Notes: generated by a model from the letters alone, not told the origin. A DNA stretch of 64,000 nt from Deinococcus arboris (GCF_009755355.1 NZ_WQLB01000017.1:1-64000); one strand, 5' to 3'; shown: positions 26,891 to 37,515, counted from the first letter of the stretch. Translations and numbers: made by a program.

Positions 26891-28558
26891 TTACCAGCGG
26901 TAGCGCACGTTCGCCTTGCCGATGATGACATTCCCCGACACGCCGCGCTGTGAGGTCATGCCGTCAAAGCGGTTGATCACGTCGGCCGCCGCGTTCATGA
27001 CCGGCGCCAGAAACTCGTTGAGGTCCTCGTCTTGCAGGTCTTCGGGCAGGCTGCCCAGCAGGTCTTGGCCGGTCAGGGCCGGCAGGTCAGGGGTATAGCC
27101 AAAGGCCGCCGAGGCGGTGGTGTCCAGGCCCGCCGCCCGGAAGGCCGCACTCTGGCCCAGGGTGGCTGGGGTCTCGTCCAGGGCCGCCTGCAGCGCCTCG
27201 TCACTGAACGCCGTGATCAGGTAGCCGTCCCGGAAGCCGTAGACCATCTTCAGGCCGGCCAGCAGGGTGTCCACCTGTTCCATGCTCTGCATGGCGGCGC
27301 CCAGGCCCACCATGCCCATGCCGCCCAGCGCGTCCATGTCCTCGCCGTCCATGACGCCCTTCATGGCACCGCCCAGCGTCTCTTTCAGGGTGGCCCGCAC
27401 GCCCTGAATGGCCGAGTTCACGCTGGCCGCGTACTCGGGCAGGTGGGCTTCGGCGGCCGCCTGGTCGGTGACGCGCTGGTAGGACACGCTGGCCGCCAGC
27501 GAGGCCAGGGGGTCTTCCTGATTCAGGCTGGCCTTGGTCCCGCCGGCCAGGGTGACCTGCGCGCACTCGCCGCCCAGGTACGCCCCCGAACGTTCCAGGT
27601 GGCTGGCCAGCTGGCTGTCGGTCAGGAACCCAAAGGGCTCCAGGAGGTCAATGCGGGTCAGCCAGCGGCCCAGGTACGCGCCCGACTCGGGGGCGCAGGC
27701 GCTGGCTTGAACGGCTTCTACGTTGGCCGGAATGATGTCCTGCACGCCGAAGTCGGTGGTGGCGGTCAGGATGCGCCGCAGCGGGGCGTCCTTGCCGGCC
27801 GTGTTCACCGCCTGCGCGGAGGTGGTGGTCAGGCCGCTGGCGGTGGTGGTCAGGCCCCCGGCCACCTGGCCCAGGGTGTCAATGGCGTCCACGACGGGCG
27901 AGAGCAGACGCGGCAAAAAGACCTGGGTCAGCGAGGAACGGATGACCTTGGCGGTGGCCGAGAAGTTGGCGTACAGCCCAAATTCATTGGTGCCCGCCGC
28001 GCGGCTGACTGCCGCGTAAGCCGCCGACGTGGCCAGCGTGGGCGCCGCCTTGCCGCTCAGGCGCCCCAGGTAGGACATCAGCAGGGCCTTGTTGGTCGAC
28101 ACGTACACCAGGCCGCCCGACTGCCCCGCGAACAGGTCGCCCTGGCGCGAGAAGGTGTAGTTGCCCACGCGCGCACCCGGCTTCTTGCTGCCCAGCATCT
28201 CGCGTGACAGTTCACCGGCCCGCGCCACGGCCAGCAGCTCTGGGGTAAAGGTGTTGCGTTGTTCCTGCACGGCAAACACGCCCGCCACGCCCTCGCGGCC
28301 CAGGAAGTCGGTCAGGAGGGCCTGCACACCGTCCAGCATGGCGGCGGGGCTGTCTTCTTCGTCCAGCTGAACGGCGTCCAGCACGCGTGTCAGCACCCCG
28401 CCGAAGCGCTTCAGGGCGGGCGCAGCGTTTTTCGTTTCCAGCGTCAGCAGCGCGCCGGCGGGCAGCGAGGTCGCCAGCGGCTTCTGGGCGCTCTGGGCAG
28501 AGGCGGCCCCGGCCAGGCTGAGGGTCAGGAGGGACGCGGCAGTCAGGAAGCGTGTCAT
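26891..28558 (-). CDS. Exported protein of unknown function
   Basis: This 555-residue protein starts with a signal peptide (MTRFLTAASLLTLSLAGAASAQ) and so is exported. I do not recognise a named family with certainty; the opening KPLATSLPAGALLTLETKN and general layout resemble DUF3352-type proteins. It has a Gly/Met-rich stretch (MDGEDMDALGGMGMVGLGAAM) and ends NVIIGKANVRYRW. The frame is open further upstream, but the ATG at 28558 is supported by the signal peptide and by TAGGAT (28566-28571) 7 nt ahead, a leaderless start. It sits between argA and carA with short gaps, yet has its own promoter. Confidence 0.7.
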   Translation of the reverse strand: MTRFLTAASLLTLSLAGAASAQSAQKPLATSLPAGALLTLETKNAAPALKRFGGVLTRVLDAVQLDEEDSPAAMLDGVQALLTDFLGREGVAGVFAVQEQRNTFTPELLAVARAGELSREMLGSKKPGARVGNYTFSRQGDLFAGQSGGLVYVSTNKALLMSYLGRLSGKAAPTLATSAAYAAVSRAAGTNEFGLYANFSATAKVIRSSLTQVFLPRLLSPVVDAIDTLGQVAGGLTTTASGLTTTSAQAVNTAGKDAPLRRILTATTDFGVQDIIPANVEAVQASACAPESGAYLGRWLTRIDLLEPFGFLTDSQLASHLERSGAYLGGECAQVTLAGGTKASLNQEDPLASLAASVSYQRVTDQAAAEAHLPEYAASVNSAIQGVRATLKETLGGAMKGVMDGEDMDALGGMGMVGLGAAMQSMEQVDTLLAGLKMVYGFRDGYLITAFSDEALQAALDETPATLGQSAAFRAAGLDTTASAAFGYTPDLPALTGQDLLGSLPEDLQDEDLNEFLAPVMNAAADVINRFDGMTSQRGVSGNVIIGKANVRYRW

Positions 28559-28565
28559 CCCCTGC

Positions 28566-28571
28566 ATCCTA
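28566..28571 (-). promoter_or_regulatory. -10 box deciding the start of the 555-residue exported protein
   Basis: TAGGAT on the minus strand, 7 nt before the ATG at 28558. It also excludes the longer frame from the transcript. Confidence 0.5.
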
Positions 28572-28608
28572 TCCGCCCGGTCAGCCACTAGGGGCCGAAG
28601 ATGCCGCT

Positions 28609-29136
28609 TCATGTCAGGGTCCTGAACATGGCGATTTCGTTGCAGTTCTCGAAGAACGCGCAGCGCTGGCATTCGCTCCAGACCTTGGGGTGGAGGTTGG
28701 TCTTGTCAATTCGGACAAAGCCGCATTTCTCGAAAAAGCCCTGCTGGTAGGTCCAGGCAAACAGCGCGGGCAGGTCAATCGCGCGGGCCTCGGCCTCGCA
28801 GGCTTCTACCAGTTGCTTGCCCAGGCCCCGCCCCTGCATGTGGGGGTGAATGGCCAGGCCGCGCACCTCGGCCAGGTCTGGGGCCAGAAGATGCAGCCCG
28901 CAGACCCCGGCCAGCCCCCCCGGCTTGTCCTCATGCGGCGCCGCCATCACCAGGTGGAAGTCCCGAATCGTCTCGGCCAGCAGCGCGCGCGAGCGCACCA
29001 GCATCAGCCCCCGCGCGGCCCAGTACCCGATCAGTTCGTGAATGGCCTCAATGTCCGAGAGCTTGGCTTTGCGCGTTGACAGTGGCGCTTCCGGATGCAG
29101 GTCCGGAACGGCGATGGAATCGAGGGCGAGGGTCAT
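28609..29136 (-). CDS. argA: N-acetylglutamate synthase-like GNAT (short ArgA type)
   Basis: This 175-residue GNAT has the acetyl-CoA loop VRGLAIHPHMQGRGLGKQLVEA and the unusual C-terminal signature KVWSECQRCAFFENCNEIAM, with three Cys, typical of the short single-domain N-acetylglutamate synthases (as in mycobacterial ArgA). These acetylate glutamate as the first step of arginine synthesis. The position next to argH and argG supports that. No amino-acid kinase domain is present, so feedback by arginine would need another mechanism. It lies 64 bp downstream of another GNAT on the same strand. Alternative: another amino-acid acetyltransferase. Confidence 0.8.
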   Translation of the reverse strand: MTLALDSIAVPDLHPEAPLSTRKAKLSDIEAIHELIGYWAARGLMLVRSRALLAETIRDFHLVMAAPHEDKPGGLAGVCGLHLLAPDLAEVRGLAIHPHMQGRGLGKQLVEACEAEARAIDLPALFAWTYQQGFFEKCGFVRIDKTNLHPKVWSECQRCAFFENCNEIAMFRTLT

Positions 29137-29200
29137 GGGGTGCCCTCAGGAGGTAGGCGGGACGCGGGCCCGGCCTTCGCCGCACCCCACGCTGCTGTGC

Positions 29201-29650
29201 TTAGCCCAGCGTGCGCATCCAGGTGGTGCCGCCGGGGCGCTCGCCGCGCGCGCGGTAGGCCTGAATCTGGGGCGCGTCGGGCAGGTCGCCCATCACGACG
29301 GCCAGCGGCACCTGTTGAAAGCCAAAGTTGCTCCAGTCGCCGCTCTTGGAAAACAGGTAAACCGTGCGGTCGCCGCGGCCCTGGGCGTACTCCAGGGCGC
29401 TCATGACCAGCCGCCGGCCCAGGCCGCCGCCCCGCACATCGGGCAAGACGGCCGCTCCGCGCAGTAGCGAGGCCCCGTCGCCGTGCTCCAGGCCGATGGC
29501 GCCCACCGGCTGGCCGCCGCGTTCCATCACCCAGTAGGTCGTGCCTTCGGCCAGCGCGGCGTCGGTGTCCAGGCCCGCATCGTGGAACACGCGGGTCACA
29601 GTGTCTTTGTCGGTGGGGCTGGCCAGGCGAATCTGCACAGAATCGGTCAT
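29201..29650 (-). CDS. GNAT family N-acetyltransferase (paralogue of the next gene)
   Basis: This 149-residue GNAT shares a clear pattern with the protein at 29765: YWVMERGGQPVGAIGLEHGD, SLLRGAAVLPDVRGGGLGR and YLFSKSGDWSNFGF. The V.G.GLGR segment is the acetyl-CoA loop. The form is that of the small ArsN2-like or NAGS-like acetyltransferases, which act on amino acids or toxins. It sits between argA and its paralogue in the arginine island; a link to arginine synthesis is inference only. Confidence 0.8.
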   Translation of the reverse strand: MTDSVQIRLASPTDKDTVTRVFHDAGLDTDAALAEGTTYWVMERGGQPVGAIGLEHGDGASLLRGAAVLPDVRGGGLGRRLVMSALEYAQGRGDRTVYLFSKSGDWSNFGFQQVPLAVVMGDLPDAPQIQAYRARGERPGGTTWMRTLG

Positions 29651-29764
29651 GGAAGACTCCTTGAAATGGCAGGGGGCGTGGGGTCACGGTGACCACCAGT
29701 CGGGACAGGTTGTGCGTGGCGGCAGCATAGCGCAAGAGCCCCTGGAAGCGGTGCCGGTCTGGCT

Positions 29765-30265
29765 TCACCCCCTCTCCCCTCCCCCGCGCTGGCCCTCCTG
29801 GGGCTGCACATCCAGCCGCCAGGCCTGCTCATCGGCAATCCAGCCGCGCGTTAGGCCGCTGTGTACCTGGGGCGCGTCCGGCAGCGCCGCGCTGATTTCG
29901 GCCGCCGTCACCGGCACGAAGCCAAAGCGGCGCCAGTAATCGCCCGCTTCCTCGCTAAACAGGTACACGCTGCGGTCGCCGCGCAGGGTGGCGTGGGTCA
30001 GGGCACTGCGCACCAGCGCGCGGCCCAACCCCTGCGAGCGGGCGTCCGGCAGGACAGCGGTGGACCGGACCAGGGACACGCCTTCGCCGTGTTCCAGACC
30101 AATACAGCCGCCGGGCACGCCGTCCAGCTCGGCAATCCAGTAGGTGCTGCCTTGCGGGGTCACGCTGGCTGTGTGAAGGCCGCAGCGCGCAAGCAGGTCG
30201 AGAATGGTGGAAAAGTCTTCGGGCTGCGCCTGGCGCAGTTTGACGTGCATGTCAGTTAAGGTCAT
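29765..30265 (-). CDS. GNAT family N-acetyltransferase (tandem paralogue)
   Basis: This 166-residue GNAT is a tandem paralogue of the gene at 29201: YWIAELDGVPGGCIGLEHGE, SLVRSTAVLPDARSQGLGR and YLFSEEAGDYWRRFGF align with it. It has an extra basic Gly/Arg-rich tail of about 15 residues (QEGQRGGGERG). Length and motif order are normal for the family. It lies between the HIT gene and its paralogue, same strand. Substrate unknown. Confidence 0.8.
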   Translation of the reverse strand: MTLTDMHVKLRQAQPEDFSTILDLLARCGLHTASVTPQGSTYWIAELDGVPGGCIGLEHGEGVSLVRSTAVLPDARSQGLGRALVRSALTHATLRGDRSVYLFSEEAGDYWRRFGFVPVTAAEISAALPDAPQVHSGLTRGWIADEQAWRLDVQPQEGQRGGGERG

Positions 30266-30317
30266 GAAGGGCTCCGGGAAAAGGCAGGGGGCGAGTGACG
30301 GCGAACAGGACCGGCGG

Positions 30318-30794
30318 TCATCGTCGTCGCGTCTGGTCCGCCCGGGCCGCCGCTTTCAGGAAGGAGCGCACCCCCGCCCCCGCCGACGCGTCCGTGGCCC
30401 AGCGCGGAATCACATGCAGGTGAACGTGGGGAATGTGCTGCCCGCCGACCGGGAAGACGTTCCAGCCCACGGTGTACCCGTCCGGCTGCACTGTGGCGTC
30501 CAGATACGCCCGGACCTCAGCCAGCAGAGCGTGGGTGGCGGCGGCTTCCTCTGGTGTGAGGTCAAACACCGTCTCACAGGGCCGCCGGGGGACGATCAGG
30601 CCCGAAAACGGCAGCCCCTCGGCGTAGCGCGCGTCCTGGGTATAGACGCACAGCTCGTTCTCCAGCAGCACCTCGCCCCCGGCAAATTCGGCGCGTGTGG
30701 CCAGCGGATTCTGATGCGGCGCGGCCAGATGCGCGGCCCACTCCTGCTGCCGCGCCGCCAGCAGGGTGCCGTCCAGGGTCACGGTCACGTCCAT
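30318..30794 (-). CDS. HIT family hydrolase
   Basis: This 158-residue protein has the histidine-triad motif HIPHVHLHVIPRW with the three His at 123, 125 and 127 and the family's upstream GLIVPRRPCETVFDL. HIT proteins hydrolyse or transfer nucleotides through a covalent nucleotidyl-histidine, for example Ap4A or adenylated compounds. The ATG is four bases after the argH stop (TGA), so it is coupled to argH, with which it may be co-expressed. The in-frame extension upstream lies within argH and is ignored. Confidence 0.88.
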   Translation of the reverse strand: MDVTVTLDGTLLAARQQEWAAHLAAPHQNPLATRAEFAGGEVLLENELCVYTQDARYAEGLPFSGLIVPRRPCETVFDLTPEEAAATHALLAEVRAYLDATVQPDGYTVGWNVFPVGGQHIPHVHLHVIPRWATDASAGAGVRSFLKAAARADQTRRR

Positions 30795-30798
30795 GCCT

Positions 30799-32575
<1,777 letters not shown>

Positions 32576-32583
<8 letters not shown>

Positions 32584-33043
32584 CAGCTAGCTCCTTCACC
32601 AGCACCACGGGCGGCGGGCTGGCCGGGTGAGCGTGGGCGTACCGCTCATCCACCGACCTGTAGCCCAACCTCTCGTAAAACGGCAGCACCTCCAGGTTGT
32701 ACTGGCTGACGGCCAGCAGCACCCGTTCGTAGCCGCCTATCCGGGCGGCGTGTTCGACCTCACGCACGAGGCGGCGCCCCACGCCCTGCCCGCGTGACCC
32801 TGGGCGGGTCGCCAGTTTGTTCAGGGTCAGGGTGGCCTCGCCGTCGGGGCGGTAGCCCACACACCCCAGCACCTCTTCACCCTCGCCGTAAGCTAGAAAC
32901 CCCCCAGCGCCCGGCGAGAACAGTGACCGCTCCAGGTCTGCAGGGGTGGTGCGGTTCCAGCTGCTGCGGGGGTCCATCCCGGCGGCCATCATGACGGCGT
33001 GAAAGGCAGGGATGTCGCTGGGACCGACAGGCCGCACACTCAC
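32576..33043 (-). CDS. GNAT family N-acetyltransferase
   Basis: This 155-residue GNAT has the acetyl-CoA loop LATRPGSRGQGVGRRLVREVE and the C-terminal LEVLPFYERLGYRSVDERYAH. GTG start overlapping the stop of the upstream GNAT (GTGA). Its own stop overlaps the argH start (ATGTCTGA). It thus sits in a tight argG-GNAT-GNAT-argH run. Substrate unknown; a role in arginine-related acetylation is possible by position only. Confidence 0.82.
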
Positions 33044-33525
33044 AGCGCGTCTCCCAGTGTCAGGCGCAGTTCGGGATGGGCCACCTCGGCGAAGCCCAAA
33101 CGCTCATAGATGGCGCGGCCCTGAGCTGACGCGTGCAGCGACACACTTCTCAGGCCCCGCGCCTGCACTTCGGCCAGCACAGCGCGCATCAGGGCCTCAG
33201 CCAACCCCTGACGGCGCCGCTGGGGGGCCACGTAGACATTCAGCACGTAGGCCCGCACGGTGGCTGGCTCATCTGTGGTCGGCGCCTTGGGATGAAACAT
33301 CAGCCCCGCGCTGCCCAGCGGTCTACCCGTCTCCTCGGCCACAAAGCCCACGTAGTCACCCGACGCCAGCACGCCGCGCAGCCAGCCGGTCCACAGGTCC
33401 ACCTGGGCCTGCGCTTCCTCAGGCGTCAGGTCGCCCATGTCGGTAAACATCTGGGCGCGGTGAGCGGCAATCACCGGGGCGTCGTCCGGTACAGCGCGCC
33501 GGAGAGAAGAAACAGGCTGCGCCAC
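33040..33525 (-). CDS. GNAT family N-acetyltransferase
   Basis: This 161-residue GNAT has LNVYVAPQRRRQGLAEALMRAVL as the acetyl-CoA loop and SVSLHASAQGRAIYERLGFAE as the acceptor-side signature, close to the general GNAT pattern. It starts just after argG ends (3-nt gap) and overlaps the next GNAT by four bases, so it is co-transcribed with argG. Substrate unknown. Confidence 0.82.
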   Translation of the reverse strand: MAQPVSSLRRAVPDDAPVIAAHRAQMFTDMGDLTPEEAQAQVDLWTGWLRGVLASGDYVGFVAEETGRPLGSAGLMFHPKAPTTDEPATVRAYVLNVYVAPQRRRQGLAEALMRAVLAEVQARGLRSVSLHASAQGRAIYERLGFAEVAHPELRLTLGDAL

Positions 33526-33528
33526 CCC

Positions 33529-34770
33529 TTACACCTGCGCGGATTCCTGCTCTGGCTGCTCGGCCTTGGCGGCCACACGGGCCTGCACCCGCATCCTCAG
33601 GGCGTTCAGCTTGATGAATGCACCGGCGTCGTGCTGGTTGTAGTCGCCGCCCGCTTCAAACGAAACCAGATCCTTGTCGTACAGACTCTGCGGCGCCTTG
33701 CGACCCACGACGGTGCAGTTGCCCTTGTACAGCTTCAGGCGCGCGGTGCCGGTGACGCTGGCGGCAACGTGGTCAAAGTACACCTGCAGGGCCTCGCGCT
33801 CGGGGGCAAACCAGAAGCCGTTGTAGACCAGTTCGGCGTACTTGGGGCTCAGCTGATCGCGCTGGTGCAGCACCTCGCGGTCCAGGGTCAGGCTTTCCAC
33901 GGCGCGGCGGGCGTGGTACAGCAGCGTGCCGCCGGGCGTTTCATACACGCCACGCGACTTCATGCCCACAAAGCGGTTTTCCACGAGGTCCAGGCGGCCC
34001 ACGCCGTGCTTGCCCCCCAGTTCGTTGGCCTTGGCCAGCAGGGCGGCGGGTGACAGCGCCTCACTGTTGATGCTGACGGGATTGCCCGCTTCAAACGTTA
34101 CTTCCACGTATTCGGGCTCGTCGGGGGCCTGCTGAGGGTCGGCCGTCAGCTTAAACATATGCGCGGGCGGCTCGGCCCAGGGGTCTTCCAGAATGCCGCC
34201 TTCATAGGAAATATGCAGGAGGTTGGCGTCGGTGGACCAGGGGTCTTTCTTGGTGGTGGGGACCGGAATGCCGTGCTCATGGGCAAAGGCTTCCAGGTCA
34301 GCGCGCCCCTGGAAAGTCCAGTCGCGCCAGGGCGCTACCGTCACGATGTCAGGCTGCAGGGCGTAGGCCGTCATCTCAAAACGCACCTGATCATTGCCCT
34401 TGCCGGTGGCCCCGTGCGAGACGGCCACAGCGCCTTCTTTCTGCGCAATCTCGACCATCTTCTTGGCGATTAGTGGGCGGGCAATCGAGGTGCCCAGCAG
34501 GTAAAACCCCTCGTACAGCGCCGAGGTGCGGAACATAGGAAACACGTAGTCGCGCACGAACTCTTCACGCAGGTCCAATGCGTAGGCCGCCACGGCGCCC
34601 GTATTCAGCGCCTTGACGCGGGCTTCTTCGACCTCATCGCCCTGGCCTAGATCGGCGGTAAAGGCCACCACATCGTAGTTCCGCTCAGTCTGGAGCCACT
34701 TGAGGATGATGCTGGTGTCCAGGCCGCCGCTGTAAGCCAGCACGATTTTCTGCCGCTGCTCGTTTGCCAT
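33529..34770 (-). CDS. argG: Argininosuccinate synthase
   Basis: This 413-residue enzyme joins citrulline and aspartate with ATP to argininosuccinate. It has the PP-loop AYSGGLDTS at 12-20, the [15 protein letters not shown] segment and [21 protein letters not shown], all family signatures. The ATG at 34770 (MANEQRQK) is the family-like start; the frame upstream is not. AGGAG precedes it by 9 nt. It is the first gene of an operon argG-GNAT-GNAT-argH-HIT. Likely control by ArgR through the operator-like repeats about 130-155 nt upstream. Confidence 0.96.
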   Translation of the reverse strand: MANEQRQKIVLAYSGGLDTSIILKWLQTERNYDVVAFTADLGQGDEVEEARVKALNTGAVAAYALDLREEFVRDYVFPMFRTSALYEGFYLLGTSIARPLIAKKMVEIAQKEGAVAVSHGATGKGNDQVRFEMTAYALQPDIVTVAPWRDWTFQGRADLEAFAHEHGIPVPTTKKDPWSTDANLLHISYEGGILEDPWAEPPAHMFKLTADPQQAPDEPEYVEVTFEAGNPVSINSEALSPAALLAKANELGGKHGVGRLDLVENRFVGMKSRGVYETPGGTLLYHARRAVESLTLDREVLHQRDQLSPKYAELVYNGFWFAPEREALQVYFDHVAASVTGTARLKLYKGNCTVVGRKAPQSLYDKDLVSFEAGGDYNQHDAGAFIKLNALRMRVQARVAAKAEQPEQESAQV

Positions 34771-34828
34771 AGGGGAATTGTCTCCTGTGTGTGTGAAGGT
34801 CATGCAAGGTGGCCCGGCACGCACGCGC

Positions 34829-34856
34829 CGCCCGACTTCTCTGCGGAAGTCAGGCG
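34829..34856 (-). promoter_or_regulatory. Leader hairpin ahead of argG
   Basis: CGCCCGACTTC (34829-34839) pairs with GAAGTCAGGCG (34846-34856) around a 6-nt loop, with one G-T wobble. It lies between the operator-like repeats and the start codon. No T-run follows, so a role in mRNA stability or an unusual attenuator is open. Confidence 0.45.
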
Positions 34857-34883
34857 GTCGGTTAGCGTCGGGAGGTCAGGGTC

Positions 34884-34927
34884 TGCATCTATGTATGGTT
34901 ATGCGTTAAATCCGCATAGCTATGCAC
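34884..34927 (-). promoter_or_regulatory. ARG-box-like operator upstream of argG
   Basis: An A+T-rich island of the 480-bp gap holds TATGCG (34900-34905) and CGCATA (34913-34918) facing each other across 7 bp, and a perfect palindrome GCATAGCTATGC (34914-34925). A TGCAT half-site lies at 34884-34888. TGCAT/ATGCA half-sites are those bound by ArgR-type regulators in several phyla. The promoter elements themselves are not certain. The remaining part of the gap up to 35216 shows nothing I can name. Confidence 0.4.
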
Positions 34928-35216
34928 AGAGCGTATCAAGGGTGCCCGAGGGGGTCAAGCGGGCTGTCCAGCAGCAGGCGCCTTAAAGGCAGGGCAGCTC
35001 TGTCTTGCTGGGGCTTCGGGAGCGGGTGGTACGAAATAGTCCAGACGCCTCGGCCCGTCGTCAGGCCGCTCTGTGGCCGCCAGTCAGGGCGCACTGCACG
35101 TCTAGGTGCATCCCCATCCTGGCTTTGTCACCCATCCCAACAACAGAAAAATCCTCTTCCGGTGGCATACGCCGCAAGAAGAAGAGTCAGCAGAGATGAT
35201 GAATTCTTTCAACGGA

Positions 35217-35251
35217 GCGGGACGGGACCACCACACATGGTCCCGTCCCGC
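35217..35251 (-). terminator. Perfect 14-bp hairpin after the small outer-membrane-like protein
   Basis: GCGGGACGGGACCA (35217-35230) and TGGTCCCGTCCCGC (35238-35251) with a 7-nt loop, 11 bp beyond the stop of the gene at 35263. There is no clear T-run, but the stem is very stable. Confidence 0.6.
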
Positions 35252-35262
35252 AGTCCCTGCCC

Positions 35263-35739
35263 TTAGGGCAGGCGGTAGTTCAGGCCAATGCGAGCGGTGC
35301 CGCCAAAGCCGACGGCGCTGCTGCTGACGCCGCCAACGTACACGGCGGGGCCCAGGTCACCTTCCACGAAGACGCTGAGAGGGTCGGTCACGTTGTAGCG
35401 CAGGCCCAGCGTGCCGTGGGGGTACAGCACGATGCCGCCGCCCGTGCCGAGGTACAGGCCGGCGCCCAGACCAAAGCCGTAGTAGGGGCTCAGGCCGCCC
35501 AGGCTGGCGTCACTGGGACCAAAGTCGGCCAGGTAGTCCACGCTGCCGCCCACCGAGAGCCGGTTGAAGTTAAAGCCGGTGGCGGTCAGGTTCAGGCCGT
35601 AGCGAATGGCCGAAGACGGCGTGAGGTCGTTTTGCAGGTGCAGCGAGGCGCCCGAGCCCACCGAGCCGCCCACAGAGGTTGCGGCGGCGGCAGTTGAAAC
35701 AGCGGTCAGGGCGAGCAGGCCAAGCAGGGTCTTCTTCAT
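35263..35739 (-). CDS. Small exported beta-barrel-like protein
   Basis: This 158-residue protein has a signal peptide (MKKTLLGLLALTAVSTAAAA) and then alternating glycine-rich strands (LSPYYGFGLGAGLYLGTGGG, ARIGLNYRLP at the end), as in small outer-membrane barrels. No family name can be given. The ATG at 35739 is supported by TATGCT (35747-35752) 7 nt ahead (leaderless). It has its own terminator. Its role may be structural in the outer membrane. Confidence 0.7.
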   Translation of the reverse strand: MKKTLLGLLALTAVSTAAAATSVGGSVGSGASLHLQNDLTPSSAIRYGLNLTATGFNFNRLSVGGSVDYLADFGPSDASLGGLSPYYGFGLGAGLYLGTGGGIVLYPHGTLGLRYNVTDPLSVFVEGDLGPAVYVGGVSSSAVGFGGTARIGLNYRLP

Positions 35740-35912
35740 GACCCGCAGCATAGGAGGTGCGGGGAATTGTCAGCCAGTCCACGGTGATGACCAAACTTGC
35801 ACGGAACGTTCATGAAGTGTTTAAGCTCCCAGCGCTGCGCCGCCTCAGCTGCCCAGCGTTAGGCCGCTCATTTACTTCACCAGAGGTGAGGGTGCTGTCA
35901 GGTGCGGGCCGC

Positions 35913-35918
35913 TAGATT
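35913..35918 (+). promoter_or_regulatory. -10 box of the leader-peptide/diguanylate cyclase transcript
   Basis: TAGATT, 6 nt before the ATG at 35925. It suggests that the 12-codon leader frame is read from the very 5' end of the mRNA. Confidence 0.5.
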
Positions 35919-35924
35919 CACCCC

Positions 35925-35963
35925 ATGCGTGCCCACTGTCAGCTTGCTCGGGTGGCCGCGTGA
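35925..35963 (+). CDS. Possible 12-codon leader peptide coupled to the diguanylate cyclase gene
   Basis: ATG at 35925 opens MRAHCQLARVAA and stops with TGA overlapping the GTG of the next gene (GTGA). The -10 box 6 nt ahead makes it a leaderless start. It may serve to bring ribosomes to the GTG, which has no good ribosome binding site. Protein-level evidence is absent. Confidence 0.4.
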   Translation: MRAHCQLARVAA

Positions 35964-37045
35964 CCCGCCCGCTTCGCCACTACCAGCGCCTCCTGGCGCC
36001 GCCCGAACCCGACACCGCCGAGTTTGCCTACCGGCGCGGCGGCCTGCTGACGCTGCTGGCCTGCGGCATCTTCGTCAGTGCGTTCACGCTGCTGGTGCAG
36101 ACAGGGCCAGATTTCAGCACGGCGGACCGCCTGGGCCTGGCTGTCATCATCGTCAAGGACGTGGCGCTGACGCTCTGGCTGTGGCGGCGCCCCCGTCATT
36201 TTCTGGCGATTGGCCTGACCGAATTGCTGCTTCAGGTCGTTGCCTCGGTGGTGCGGCTGTACCTGACCCTGCACAGCCCGCCCACCTTCAACGGCCTGGG
36301 CGGCTACGCCCCCTGGACGACCGTGACCTATCTGGCTGCCTTTCTGGTGCTGCCCACCCGCCCGGCTCTGGGCGTCAGCCTGGCGCAGTTCGGCGGCCTG
36401 CTATTGGTGGGCTTGGGCTTCATGCTCAGCCCGCGCAGCGACCCAGCGATGAAAGCGGCGCTGGGCAACACGCTGCTGCAAACGGCGCTGGTCCACGCCA
36501 CCTTCATCGCCTTTTTAACGCTGCAACAGCGGCTGCTTCAGCACTATGTACAGGCGCTGGTGGGCGCCCGCCACGAGGCCACCCTGGCGGGGCAGGACGC
36601 CCTGACTGGCCTGCCCAACCGGCGGCAACTGAATCTGTGGCTGCGCGCGCCGCAACCGCCCCTCCTGAGCGTGGTCCTGTTTGACCTGGACCATTTCAAG
36701 CGGGTGAATGACACTTACGGCCACAGCGTCGGGGACGAGACCCTGCAACATGTGGCGCGGGTGCTGCGGCGCACAGTGCGCCAGCATGACCGCGCTGGTC
36801 GCTGGGGCGGCGAAGAATTTCTGATTCTGGTGGCGGGCAGTGCCCAGGACGCCGCGCTGGTGGCCGACCGGGTGCAGGGGGCTCTGCGCGCCGCGCCCTA
36901 CGATCCGGTGGGCACGGTGACCATCAGCTGCGGGGTGGCGCAGGCCGCGCCCGGCGAGACCGCCGATACCGTCCTGCGCCGCGCCGATGAGGCCTTGTAC
37001 CGTGCCAAACGGGCGGGCCGCGATACGGTGTCTGTGGCAGCCTGA
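35960..37045 (+). CDS. Membrane-bound diguanylate cyclase (GGDEF)
   Basis: This 361-residue protein has about six hydrophobic segments (about residues 28-190) and a C-terminal GGDEF domain (about 205-361) with intact active site GGEEF at 283-287 and an RxxD inhibitory site (RQHD, 274-277). It should make cyclic di-GMP in response to a membrane or external signal. GTG start overlapping the stop of a short upstream frame. The next 470 bp hold no clear gene. Confidence 0.9.
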   Translation: MTRPLRHYQRLLAPPEPDTAEFAYRRGGLLTLLACGIFVSAFTLLVQTGPDFSTADRLGLAVIIVKDVALTLWLWRRPRHFLAIGLTELLLQVVASVVRLYLTLHSPPTFNGLGGYAPWTTVTYLAAFLVLPTRPALGVSLAQFGGLLLVGLGFMLSPRSDPAMKAALGNTLLQTALVHATFIAFLTLQQRLLQHYVQALVGARHEATLAGQDALTGLPNRRQLNLWLRAPQPPLLSVVLFDLDHFKRVNDTYGHSVGDETLQHVARVLRRTVRQHDRAGRWGGEEFLILVAGSAQDAALVADRVQGALRAAPYDPVGTVTISCGVAQAAPGETADTVLRRADEALYRAKRAGRDTVSVAA

Positions 37046-37515
37046 GGGCGGTGCTAGGGGAGAGAAAGAGGGACGGCAGAGTCTTGCGGTATGGCGCAGG
37101 TGTGTTGTCCGAGGAGCAGAGGGGGAGTTTGCAGATCGCCTGAGAGCCTGCTTTCAAAGAGTGGCAAGCATGTCCATGCCCCTCACGCTCGGCGGTGATC
37201 GGTCCTGCTGAGCCCCTGCTGTTGGCCGCCACGATGGAGGCGCAATCGGCGAAGCTTCAGGGCGGTTGGAATGCTTCGTGGTCAGCCTGTGCAGGTTCTG
37301 CCACTCCTGCATGGTGTCTGCTCAGCCTCTTCCAGTGAGTCGGCAGAAGCCGCTGATCGTGCGCTTAAACAGGATGCGCAAGGGCTTGACGGACTTCCCC
37401 TGTCGTTCCTGAGCGGTAACCCCAGACGGACGCCCAATCGGCAGCTCCGCGCCAGCGACCAGACGCAGGCCAGTGGTCCGCACGACGCCCCCGCCGCTTC
37501 TCTATCCTGGCCTCT
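37046..37515. other. Gene-free stretch
   Basis: No complete gene, RNA or repeat was recognised in these 470 bp. A frame of about 50 codons ending near 37412 has coding-like third positions but no start and no family match. The -10 box of the LysE gene is at its end. Confidence 0.5.
37503..37508 (+). promoter_or_regulatory. -10 box of the LysE-type exporter gene
   Basis: TATCCT, 7 nt before the GTG start at 37516; leaderless-type promoter. Confidence 0.5.

Noticed and set aside
37259..37412. Frame of about 50 codons with coding-like third positions, perhaps a transposase tail
   Set aside because: No start codon, no inverted repeats and no recognised transposase motif.
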